Under the pieces are notes generated by a model. The model searched no databases. It was not told the origin of the DNA and worked only from the letters and a program-made list of their open reading frames with translations. The position numbers were made by a program, and so were the translations under genes. From positions 1-53,667 of the forward strand of contig PACL01000096.1 of assembly GCA_002700095.1 (NCBI GenBank): a stretch of 53,667 bases of DNA, read 5' to 3'. Below, in pieces: positions 8,967-16,519 of the stretch. The first letter of the stretch is position 1. Every line of letters begins with the position of its first letter. This DNA is from Fulvimarina sp. Its GTDB lineage: Bacteria > Pseudomonadota > Alphaproteobacteria > Rhizobiales > Rhizobiaceae.

Positions 8967-9094
8967 GGCGGACTCGCAAGTGTCGAACCAAGACCCCTGC
9001 CCTGGTTCGGTTTCAGCGCCCCTCGCCGTCCTGCCGCAGCTACGGCACGCCGGACGAGGTTACGACGGAACGGGCCGTTGGTCCAAGACCGTGG

Positions 9095-9436
9095 CTATTT
9101 GGCGTTGGCGGCCGCCGGTTCGCCCTTGACGCGGACGTCGGTCACCGTCCCCTGCAGGACGCGGACGCGGACCTGTTCGGAGATCTGAACCTCGAGCTCG
9201 CCATTGTCGAGGACCTTGGTCACCTTGGCGACGATGCCGCCGCCGGTGACGATGGTGTCGCCGCGCCGGATGTTCTTCAGCATCTCCTCCCGCTTCTTCA
9301 TCTGCGTCCGCTGCGGGCGGATGATGAGGAAGTACATGATCGCGAAGACCGCGACGAAGGGGAGAATACTGATCAACAATTCGCTTCCACCACCGGTAAC
9401 ACCACCGGTCTGGGCGAAAGCCTCGGACACGAACAT
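9095..9436 (-). CDS. yajC: Preprotein translocase subunit YajC
   Basis: YajC is a small accessory subunit of the Sec holotranslocon that associates with SecDF and YidC. The 113-aa protein has a short periplasmic start (MFVSEAFAQTG), one membrane helix (LLISILPFVAVFAIMYFLII) directly followed by RPQ, and then the cytoplasmic YajC core RRGDTIVTGGGIVAKVTKV. Three consecutive possible starts exist (TTG 9442, ATG 9439, ATG 9436); the last was kept because it matches the usual short N-terminus. It heads the leftward yajC-secDF group and is divergent from the DUF815 ATPase across about 250 bp that probably contains both promoters. Confidence 0.94.
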   Translation of the reverse strand: MFVSEAFAQTGGVTGGGSELLISILPFVAVFAIMYFLIIRPQRTQMKKREEMLKNIRRGDTIVTGGGIVAKVTKVLDNGELEVQISEQVRVRVLQGTVTDVRVKGEPAAANAK

Positions 9437-9691
9437 CATCAACCTCGCTAAAAGAGTTTCGGCAGACGGCCGATGCGTCGGCCGCCGGACAAGCCCGGAT
9501 TTCCGTCTGCCGGATTTCCGACTGGAAGCCCGCCCGAGCGTGGCCGGAATATACGAACGGCCGGGTCCAATGCAACAAGCCAGCGAATTTGCAGCCCGCC
9601 CGATCCGCGCCTATGGAGACGGGGCGGCGTTCCGGCTTGCCGGCGGCGACGCTGCCCTGAGATTTTCCAGCCCCGACCGACGGACCACGAC

Positions 9692-10636
9692 ATGCCGCAG
9701 GACAGCGACCTTTCCCGCATCGCCCAAAGCCTCGAGACCATCGCGGCGAGCCTCTCCCGCCTCGCCCCGCCGATGCGCCGCGAGCCGGACTTTGCCGCCG
9801 CCGACTGCTTCGTCTTCGATCCCGACATCGGCCTGAAGCCGGTCAACCGGGTCAACCGGGTGCCGATCCTTCTCCTGAAGGGCATCGAGCGCTCCCGCGA
9901 CATCCTCTTCGACAACACCCTCCGCTTTGCCAAAGGCCTGCCGGCGAACAACGCGCTTCTGTGGGGCGCCCGCGGCATGGGCAAGTCGTCCCTGGTCAAG
10001 GCGGTGCACGCCGCCGTGAACGCCGAGATCGCCGGCAACGACGCGGCCGACACCGCCGGGACCGGGGCTGAAGCCGGGCGGCCGCCGCTCAAGCTCGTGG
10101 AGATCCCCCGCGAGGACATCGACCACCTGCCGGGCCTGATGAACCTCCTCGTCACCGCGCCGGCGCCGATCCTCCTCTTCTGCGACGATCTCTCCTTCGA
10201 TCACGACGACACCGCCTACAAGTCGCTGAAGGCGGCGCTGGAGGGCGGCGTCGAGGGGCGGCCGGCCAACGTCCTGTTCTACGCCACCTCCAACCGCCGC
10301 CATCTCCTGCCGCGCGACATGATCGAGAACGAGCGATCGACGGCGATCAATCCCGGCGAGGCGGTGGAGGAGAAGGTGTCGCTGTCGGACCGGTTCGGCC
10401 TGTGGCTCGGCTTCCACAACTGCAGCCAGGATCAATTTCTCGCGATGATCGAAGGCTATGTCGAGGCCTATGGCCTCGCCGGCCTTCTGGCACCCGAAGA
10501 GATCCGCCGCGAGGCGCTGGAATGGGCGACGACGCGGGGCAGCCGCTCCGGCCGTGTCGCCCACCAGTTCATCATGGACCTCGCCGGCCGCCTCGGCCGT
10601 CCTCTCGAGATCGTCGCAAACGCCGGGAGAGGCTGA
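9692..10636 (+). CDS. DUF815 AAA+ family ATPase
   Basis: This 314-aa predicted cytoplasmic ATPase has a Walker A loop GARGMGKSS near residue 93 and a Walker B region ILLFCDDLSFD. The block DRFGLWLGFHNCSQDQFL and the AAA+ lid follow. This matches the DUF815/COG2607 group, whose substrate is unknown. The start chosen is the ATG at 9692 (MPQDSDLSRIAQ), because the long upstream extension to 9473 overlaps the yajC promoter region and has no coding character. It is divergent from yajC-secDF, an arrangement that recurs in alphaproteobacteria as far as I recall. Downstream lies a 1.1-kb gene-free stretch. Confidence 0.85.
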   Translation: MPQDSDLSRIAQSLETIAASLSRLAPPMRREPDFAAADCFVFDPDIGLKPVNRVNRVPILLLKGIERSRDILFDNTLRFAKGLPANNALLWGARGMGKSSLVKAVHAAVNAEIAGNDAADTAGTGAEAGRPPLKLVEIPREDIDHLPGLMNLLVTAPAPILLFCDDLSFDHDDTAYKSLKAALEGGVEGRPANVLFYATSNRRHLLPRDMIENERSTAINPGEAVEEKVSLSDRFGLWLGFHNCSQDQFLAMIEGYVEAYGLAGLLAPEEIRREALEWATTRGSRSGRVAHQFIMDLAGRLGRPLEIVANAGRG

Positions 10637-10824
10637 CCCGCCTCGATCGCTGCCCTCCGGCCCCATCCGGAGACGGGCCGCACCAGACGGGCCGCACCGC
10701 GCGGCCCGCTCCGTCGCCCCGGGCCAATTCGCGCCAATCCCTCCGAGCCGGTCGGCTCGCAGCGCCACCGTCGCGCCGGTCCGGCCAAACCGACGCGGTT
10801 CACCAGAGGACGCGACTCACCGGA

Positions 10825-10892
10825 GTCTGATCCCGAAAAGTTCAAACCGGTTTCTTCAAAAGATCATGCGGCCACAGGAGGATGGAGCGGGA
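10825..10892. repeat. Dispersed repeat, family A, copy 1
   Basis: A stretch of about 69 bp contains GATCCCGAA, AACCGGTTT, ATGCGGC, AGGATGG and GCGGGA in the same order and spacing as 51661-51730. By eye about 70% of positions agree. It lies about 190 bp after the DUF815 gene in non-coding DNA. Elements of this wording are common between genes of Hyphomicrobiales, as far as I recall. The core AACCGGTT is palindromic. Confidence 0.7.
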
Positions 10893-11056
10893 TAGCAACC
10901 CCCGATCCAGCCTGACAAGCCGTCCCGTCAGTCTGCGCCTCGTCTGACATAGCTGTCCGGCAAGCCCCAACCCGGCGTGTGAATCGTACCCCGCAGCAGC
11001 GGCGCATTTCGAGCCTGCGCCCATACGCGCCCCGCTCTGCACACCGAAAGGCATGG

Positions 11057-11119
11057 CCGGCGGGCGCCCCTTCCCGCCGGCTCACACCCTTCGGCTCGCC
11101 GGAGATACGACTCCGGCGC
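11057..11119. other. Pair of adjacent perfect hairpins
   Basis: Hairpin one is 11057-11082 (9-bp stem GCCGGCGGG, 8-nt loop). Hairpin two is 11098-11119 (8-bp stem CGCCGGAG, 6-nt loop). Neither is followed by a T run, so they are not typical intrinsic terminators. They are the strongest structures in the gene-free interval and could belong to a structured RNA. Confidence 0.45.
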
Positions 11120-11755
11120 GTCGACCGAACTGCCTCTGGCCTCGGCATGCTCTGATTGGAACGCCCTGCCCGGCAAGCGCTGCTTCGCCGTCTCACGGCG
11201 CGATCATCCGTTGCACGCGCAGCTCCCCATGCCGCCTGCCATGCCGGAGCCGGCGTCCACGCGCTGCCTCGCCCGCCCGCCCTCGTCGCACCACCTCGCC
11301 GGGCCGACCCGCGTGCTCGCCCACTCGACCGCCCGAGCGATCCGCCAAGCGACCGACGTGATCGACCGACCTGAGCTATGCCTGCATGATCCGGTTGCCC
11401 GCATAAGTCGGCTGCGACGCCCCGCAAAACCCATCGAGCCCATCACGCCCGGCCCCGACGGCTCCGCGCGCCACGACCCTGCCGTCCCGATGGCCTGGCC
11501 AAAGATACGCCCAAAGATGCGCCCAGACACGTGGTCGGGTCGAAGGGGCTCACAGTGGCTCGCATCCGGCAGGATCCGAAGACCAAGCCACCCAGGCGGG
11601 AATTCACTCGGCCACAAGTCCCTCTGACCACTGAGCTTATACTTGATTTCTGCCGTAAGGAAAGCATGCTTCACCGGCCCTGTCGAGACGATTTTTCAAC
11701 CGGAACTGCATTTTATGATTGCAAACGCACGGGCCCGGAAACCGCAGATCTCCGC

Positions 11756-12388
11756 TCAGACCGCCTCGAGAAATTCATCGACGCGCGCAAGCACCTGATC
11801 GACCGGCAGAAAGCCCAGGGCGATGGCCTCGAAGCGCCCGCCGTCCCGCTCGACAGGCCCGGCGACGAGCGTCGGAAAACCGGTGACGCCCGAGGCCTTC
11901 GAGACAGCGAAATCCGCCAGCGTCTCCTCGCGGGTCGCAGCCTCGGCGAAGACCGCCGCGAAACGCTCGGCGTCGAGGCCCTCTTCCTGCGCCAGAGCGG
12001 CGAGGACGACGGGGTCGGTGACGTCGCGGTTCTCCGCGTAGAAGGCGCGGGCGATGCGCCGGTTGAGCTTGAAGGTCCGGCCAGGATCCAGCCGCCGCGC
12101 CGCCACCACGGCCCGCGCCGCCGGCTCGGTATCGTAGACGAAGCCGGTGCGCTCGAAGAAGCCATAATCGAAGGGCTGGCCGCTGGCCGTCGCCACATGC
12201 TCCCAGTGACGCCGGATCTCGGCCTTGGCCGCCGCGTCCATCGGCTTGTCGTTGAACGGGCGCAGCCCGCCGAGGACGAGACGGATCGGCAGGTCGGGAT
12301 GGCGCGTGGCGATCGCGTCGATGGCCGGGGCAAAGCCCCAGCACCACGAACACATGGGATCGGCGAAATAGACGAGATGCGGGATCAT
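11756..12388 (-). CDS. DsbA-family thioredoxin-fold protein, CSWC active site
   Basis: This 210-aa protein has the motif YFADPMCSWCWGFAP at residues 6-20, a CxxC redox site (CSWC) at the start of a DsbA-like fold with a helical insertion. A cis-proline position is visible as VTGFPTLV near residue 170. It resembles the cytoplasmic COG3531/FrnE-like group of predicted disulfide isomerases or GST-like oxidoreductases. No signal peptide is present. The ATG at 12388 is supported because the redox motif then sits at the family's usual distance from the N-terminus; the frame extends further upstream into the BA14K promoter region. It is divergent from the BA14K gene. Confidence 0.82.
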   Translation of the reverse strand: MIPHLVYFADPMCSWCWGFAPAIDAIATRHPDLPIRLVLGGLRPFNDKPMDAAAKAEIRRHWEHVATASGQPFDYGFFERTGFVYDTEPAARAVVAARRLDPGRTFKLNRRIARAFYAENRDVTDPVVLAALAQEEGLDAERFAAVFAEAATREETLADFAVSKASGVTGFPTLVAGPVERDGGRFEAIALGFLPVDQVLARVDEFLEAV

Positions 12389-12636
12389 GGGCGGCCTCCG
12401 GCCCTGTTGTCGCACCGCCGCCCGACCGTCGCAAGGCGCCGGCGAGCCACCGGCAGTTGCAATGGCACAGAAGATGGGTAACACTACGTCAACACGCTCG
12501 TTTTCTACTTTGTGCTTCAAGCTCTTGGGAACGATGCTCCGCAAGTGCGACGGGCGATTCGAGGGGAGAGGCCGGAGACGTCTTCGCCCTTCGGCAAGCT
12601 GGCCTGACCCTTCGCCATCCCGGGAGGAAAACCTCG

Positions 12637-13101
12637 ATGCCATTCGCTCCGAAGCTGCGCTTTTCCCCGACGCTCTTTAGCGCCCGCCTGTCGCTGATGC
12701 CCGTCGTCCTCGCCCTCGCCGTCGGGCTGACGGCGGCGCCGGTGGCGCTGCCGGCCGGCACGCCGGTCATCGGCGTCACGCCTGCGGAGGCCGGCCATCG
12801 GCACCACCGCCGCTATCGTCACCATCGTCACCATGACGGCTTCGACATCGGTGCCGCTGCGGTGATCGGCGGTATTCTCGGCCTCGGTCTCGGCATCGCG
12901 ATCGCCGAGCCGCGCTATTATCACGACCCCTATTATGCTGGTCCGCGTCCGCTCTACCGCGTCTCCCCCAGGGCCTATCGCCACGGGCCGCGGCCGTGGT
13001 CCAGAGCCTGGTACCGCTACTGCCATTCGCGCTACCGCTCCTTCGATGCCCGCTCCGGCACCTTTCAGCCCTATCACGGGCCGCGGCAGATGTGCCGCTG
13101 A
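12637..13101 (+). CDS. BA14K family exported protein
   Basis: This 154-aa exported protein has an N-terminal signal segment (hydrophobic about 20-45), a His-rich stretch GHRHHRRYRHHRHHDG, a glycine-rich hydrophobic segment AAAVIGGILGLGLGIAIA, a Tyr-rich linker and the C-terminal signature YRYCHSRYRSFDARSGTFQP. That tail is the hallmark of BA14K proteins, named after a Brucella immunoreactive 14-kDa protein with lectin-like activity. The start at 12637 has GGGAGGAAA upstream. The His-rich patch could bind metal, but that is only a possibility. It lies between two genes read leftward and is probably monocistronic. Confidence 0.88.
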   Translation: MPFAPKLRFSPTLFSARLSLMPVVLALAVGLTAAPVALPAGTPVIGVTPAEAGHRHHRRYRHHRHHDGFDIGAAAVIGGILGLGLGIAIAEPRYYHDPYYAGPRPLYRVSPRAYRHGPRPWSRAWYRYCHSRYRSFDARSGTFQPYHGPRQMCR

Positions 13102-13197
13102 GCGGTTCGCCGCGTTACGCCGTTGCTGGCGCCGGGTTGCACACCTCAGATAGCGGCTCGCGACCGGTCGGCCCCTGAATGGAGGTGGCCCGGCCGG

Positions 13198-15018
13198 TCA
13201 GACCGGCCGTGTCGCCGCCTCCAGCCAGGTGGCGTCCTCCGCCGCAAGCTCGCCGGCCAGCGTCTCGCGCACCCGGGCGTGATAGGCATTGAGCCAGCCC
13301 AGCTCCTCCTCCGTCAGGAGCGTCCGGTCGATCAGCCGGCGGTCGATCGGCGCCAGCGTCAGCGTCTCGAAACCGTGCATCGGCAGGTCGCCGCCTGCGA
13401 TCGCCTCGGCCGTCGTGACGACGACGAGATTCTCGATGCGGATGCCGAAGGCACCTTCTTTGTAATAGCCGGGCTCGTTGGAGACGATCATGCCCGGCTG
13501 CAGCACCGCCATGCCGCGCCGCGAGATCGACTGCGGGCCCTCATGCACGGCGAGGAATGCCCCGACGCCGTGGCCGGTCCCGTGGGCGTAATCGCAGCCG
13601 GCCTTCCATAAGGCAATCCGGGCCAGGACATCGATATCGACGCCGCGCGTCCCCTTGGGAAACCTGGCCAGCGAGATGCCGATCATCCCTTTCAGCACCT
13701 GGGTGAACCGCGTCTTCGCTAGAGGCTCGGGCTCGCCGATCGGCACGGTGCGGGTGATGTCCGTCGTCCCGTCGAGATACTGCGCGCCGGAATCGATCAG
13801 GAAGAGTTCGCCCGCCCCGAGCCGCCGGTTGGTCTCGCGGTTCACCCGGTAGTGGACGATGGCGCCGTTCGGTCCGGCCCCCGAGATCGTATCGAAGGAG
13901 ATGTCCGCCAGGGATACGCCCGCCGCCTCGCCGGCCTCGGCCCGGAACGCCTCGAGACGCTCGGCGGCGGCAATCTCGTCGAGCGAGCCCGGCACCTGCC
14001 GGTCGAGCCAGGCGAGGAAGCGCACCATGGCGAGGCCGTCGCGCCGGTGGGCGGCCCGGCTGCCGGAGAGTTCGCCGTCGTTCTTGATTGCCCGCGGCAA
14101 CCGTGCCGGGTCGGTCAGCTCGACCACCCTTCCACCCGCCGCCTCGACGATCGTCGCGAGGCGGGAAGCCGCCAGATGCTTGTCGAGCCCCGCCGCGTGC
14201 CCCTTGGCGTGTTCGCCGAGATCACTCTCGAAGGCCTCCGGCGGCCGGATCTCGGCCAGCGACGCCAGCTGCCCCGAAACGCCGTCGTCGAGCTTGTCCG
14301 GATCGACATAGAGGCGCGGGCGGCCGCTCGCCGGGACGATGGCGAAGGCCAGCATCAGCGGCGTGTGGGCGACGTCGGCGCCACGGATGTTGAAGGTCCA
14401 GGCGATGGAGGACGGATCGGTGAGGACGGTCAGATCGGCCTTGGCGGCAGCGATCGCCGCCTGCACCTCGCCGATCTTCGCCGCGGCGCTCTTGCCGGCG
14501 AGATTGTCGCCATGGAGGAACGCCCGCCCCTTCGGCGGCGCCGGGCGGTCCGTCCAGATGCGATCGACCGGGTTCTCATCGAGGGCGACCAGCGCGCCGC
14601 CGGTCGCGGCCATCACCCGGCCCAGGCTCTCGACCTCCGACATCGTGTGCAGCCACGGGTCGTAGGCGATCCTCAGCCCCGCCGCCTCGCTCTCCAGATA
14701 GGCGGGCAGCGGCGTCTCGATGGAGAAGAACGGCGTCACCACGGCCGTGTCGATCTGGTCACGCACCTGCAGCGTATAGCGCCCGTCGACGAGGATCGCC
14801 GCCCGGTCGGCAAGGACGACCGCCACCCCGGCCGAGCCGGAAAACCCGGTCAGCCATTCCAGCCGCGCCGCCGAGGGCGGGATGTATTCGCCCTGGTGCT
14901 CGTCGGCCCGCGGCACGATGAAGCCGTCGACGCCTGCCTCCTTCAGCACCCGTCGCAGGGCGTCGATCCGCGCCGCGCTCTCGGAGAAATCGCCGGGATT
15001 GTCGAAATTCTGGAACAT
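13198..15018 (-). CDS. pepP: Xaa-Pro aminopeptidase (M24B family)
   Basis: This enzyme removes an N-terminal residue that precedes proline. The 606-aa protein has the eukaryote-like three-domain architecture: two creatinase-like N-terminal domains (about 1-300), with FIVPRADEHQGEYIPPSAAR near the start, and a C-terminal pita-bread catalytic domain. Metal-ligand motifs are visible: LIDSGAQYLDGTTDITRTV (two Asp), GTGHGVGAFLAVHEGP (His), VSNEPGYY (Glu) and GIRIENLVVV (Glu). The start MFQNFDNPGDFSE at 15018 is typical; the frame continues to 15159 without support. It is likely cytoplasmic and a lone gene. Confidence 0.92.
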   Translation of the reverse strand: MFQNFDNPGDFSESAARIDALRRVLKEAGVDGFIVPRADEHQGEYIPPSAARLEWLTGFSGSAGVAVVLADRAAILVDGRYTLQVRDQIDTAVVTPFFSIETPLPAYLESEAAGLRIAYDPWLHTMSEVESLGRVMAATGGALVALDENPVDRIWTDRPAPPKGRAFLHGDNLAGKSAAAKIGEVQAAIAAAKADLTVLTDPSSIAWTFNIRGADVAHTPLMLAFAIVPASGRPRLYVDPDKLDDGVSGQLASLAEIRPPEAFESDLGEHAKGHAAGLDKHLAASRLATIVEAAGGRVVELTDPARLPRAIKNDGELSGSRAAHRRDGLAMVRFLAWLDRQVPGSLDEIAAAERLEAFRAEAGEAAGVSLADISFDTISGAGPNGAIVHYRVNRETNRRLGAGELFLIDSGAQYLDGTTDITRTVPIGEPEPLAKTRFTQVLKGMIGISLARFPKGTRGVDIDVLARIALWKAGCDYAHGTGHGVGAFLAVHEGPQSISRRGMAVLQPGMIVSNEPGYYKEGAFGIRIENLVVVTTAEAIAGGDLPMHGFETLTLAPIDRRLIDRTLLTEEELGWLNAYHARVRETLAGELAAEDATWLEAATRPV

Positions 15019-15159
15019 GTCGGCCCTTTCGCTGCGCTTTGTCGCTGTGTCCGGCATTTTGCCGGCTGCCGCAAGAGTTCCCAGCCCTTCGCTGCGCGTC
15101 CGGCCACCCCTGCCCGGCTGCCGAAAAGCGCTCGTGTTGCCCCTGATGCTGCCCCTCAT

Positions 15160-15240
15160 GCTGCATTGCAGCAGGCGGGATGGACCTATGCGGCCGGCCC
15201 GCTACCGGGGGCCTGCGATCGGGGGCATATTGCAATGCAA
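15160..15240. promoter_or_regulatory. Two related palindromes before small gene
   Basis: GCTGCATTGCAGC (15160-15172) and TTGCAATGCAA (15230-15240) are both perfect odd-centred palindromes sharing the half-site TTGCA/TGCAA. They are about 70 bp apart in the space between pepP and the 67-aa gene. Paired sites of this type can be a regulator binding region, though no regulator can be named. Confidence 0.35.
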
Positions 15241-15277
15241 CGGGAGGCCGGAAACAGCTTTCTCAAGGAGACACATC

Positions 15278-15481
15278 ATGGCCAGCAACGAGACCACCAC
15301 CGCACGTCCGCGCCAGCAGACCGCCGGCATCATGCGCACGGTCCTGAACCGGATGATGGAAGCCCGCGAGCGCGAAGCGCGCCGCTACATCGCCACCCAC
15401 TACGGCAAGCGCTTTTCGCCGGACGTCTTCGGCGGCGAGACCACCTCGCATTTCGACGGCCGCGCCCCGCACCGCAGCTGA
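15278..15481 (+). CDS. Small hypothetical protein (67 aa)
   Basis: This is a 67-residue basic protein with no signal or membrane segment. The middle, MRTVLNRMMEAREREARRYI, looks like an amphipathic Arg/Glu-rich helix, and the C-terminal part has HYGKRFSPDVFGGE. The start is supported by AAGGAG 7 nt before the ATG at 15278, and the gene is closed by a strong hairpin terminator at 15566. I do not recognise a named family. The helix character resembles small Hyphomicrobiales proteins near DUF1127, but that is only a loose likeness. Confidence 0.7.
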   Translation: MASNETTTARPRQQTAGIMRTVLNRMMEAREREARRYIATHYGKRFSPDVFGGETTSHFDGRAPHRS

Positions 15482-15565
15482 GCGGCCCGCCGGGCTCTGC
15501 CCGGCAGCTGAAGACCCGGTCGGGTTCCGCCAGGCAGCTTTGGGTGCGGCAGCCATTCGATGATC

Positions 15566-15601
15566 AAGGCCCCGTCACCTCGCCCGAGGTGATGGGGCCT
15601 T
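15566..15601. terminator. Strong hairpin terminator between convergent genes
   Basis: A 16-bp stem (arms beginning AAGGCCCC and ending GGGGCCTT, with one G-U pair in the plus-strand RNA) closes a 4-nt loop GCCC and is followed by TCGTTGTT. It lies between the 67-aa gene and the 3' end of prmA and would work in both directions. Confidence 0.85.
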
Positions 15602-15638
15602 CGTTGTTCAGGCCACCCTGCGGCGCGGGTTTTCGCGT

Positions 15639-16517
15639 TCAGGCCGCCATGCGCCGCAGATGCAGCGCCACCCATTCGCCCCTGACCAGCGTCCGGCAAT
15701 GGACGAAGCCCTGGGCCCGGAACGCCGCCCGCACCGAGGCCGCCTGGCCGGTGAGGATGCCGGACAGGATCACGTCGGCGCGTGGCGCGGCATGGCGGCG
15801 AAACTCCCCCGACAGCCGGATCAGCGGTCCGGCGAGGATGTTGGCGACGATGAGGTCGTACGGGCCGCGCCGGCGCACCCGCGGCGAGGCAAAGCCCGTC
15901 GCCTGCGCCGTCTCGACCTTCGCCGCGACGCCGTTGGCGCGCACGTTCTGTGCCGCGACCGCCACCGCCACCGGATCGATGTCGGTCGCCAGCACGTCGA
16001 GCCGCGCGAGCTTGGCCAGCGCGATCGCCAGCACCGCGCTGCCGGTGCCGAGGTCGAGCACGGAGCGGGGACGGCGCAGCCGCACGACCTCGTCGATCAG
16101 CGTCAGGCAGCCGGCGGTCGTGCCGTGGTGGCCGGTACCGAAGGCCATCCCCGCCTCGATCTCGATCGAAAGCTCGTGCGCCCCGACATTCTCGCGGTCA
16201 TGGGCGCCGTGGACGACGAAGCGCCCCGCCCGCACCGGCTTCAGCCCGGCGAGCACCGCGGCCATCCAGTCCTGGTCCGGCAGCTCCTCGCGCCCGATCG
16301 CGACGTCGGGACCAAGGCCGGCCGCCGCGGCGAATTCGTCCGAGCGGTCCTCGCCGTCGCCTGCATCGAAATAGGCGCTGACCTCCCAGATCCCCTTCGC
16401 CTCGTCGATCTCGACGAGGGAGAGCGGCGCGCCCTCGTCCTCGAAGGCCGCTTCGATGCGGGCATAGGCGCTGTCGGCGGCCGGGCGCGGCGCGCTGAGG
16501 AAATATCGGACCTGCAC
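15639..16517 (-). CDS. prmA: Ribosomal protein L11 methyltransferase
   Basis: PrmA trimethylates ribosomal protein L11 using S-adenosylmethionine. The 292-aa protein has a substrate-recognition N-terminal domain (about 1-100), EIEAGMAFGTGHHGTT before the SAM-binding loop, the Rossmann motif VLDLGTGSAVLAIALAK, and the catalytic-region motif YDLIVANILAGPLI. The start is read as GTG (complement 16515-16517), because there is no earlier sensible codon and the previous gene stops at 16520. The 2-bp gap suggests translational coupling to the antiporter gene. The frame remains open far upstream, but that part is a shadow of the antiporter. Confidence 0.9.
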   Translation of the reverse strand: MQVRYFLSAPRPAADSAYARIEAAFEDEGAPLSLVEIDEAKGIWEVSAYFDAGDGEDRSDEFAAAAGLGPDVAIGREELPDQDWMAAVLAGLKPVRAGRFVVHGAHDRENVGAHELSIEIEAGMAFGTGHHGTTAGCLTLIDEVVRLRRPRSVLDLGTGSAVLAIALAKLARLDVLATDIDPVAVAVAAQNVRANGVAAKVETAQATGFASPRVRRRGPYDLIVANILAGPLIRLSGEFRRHAAPRADVILSGILTGQAASVRAAFRAQGFVHCRTLVRGEWVALHLRRMAA

Positions 16518-16519
16518 TG

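Larger units (their letters stand above)
10637..11755. other. 1.1-kb region without a supportable gene
   Basis: None of the open frames here on either strand has a recognisable domain, a good ribosome site or normal codon-position bias. Visible structure: a 6-bp hairpin CTCCGG/CCGGAG at 10654-10671, a dispersed repeat copy at 10825-10892, a perfect 9-bp hairpin GCCGGCGGG/CCCGCCGGC at 11057-11082, and a perfect 8-bp hairpin CGCCGGAG/CTCCGGCG at 11098-11119. The last 120 bp before 11755 become markedly richer in A/T. It may be a decayed gene region, a long 3'/5' UTR, or hold a small RNA. Confidence 0.6.

Noticed and set aside
11531..12481. 316-aa plus-strand ORF
   Set aside because: It is antisense to the CSWC thioredoxin-fold gene, which has a good start and motif.
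13852..16374. 840-aa plus-strand ORF
   Set aside because: It is antisense to pepP and prmA, and its composition is Arg-rich as expected for a shadow.
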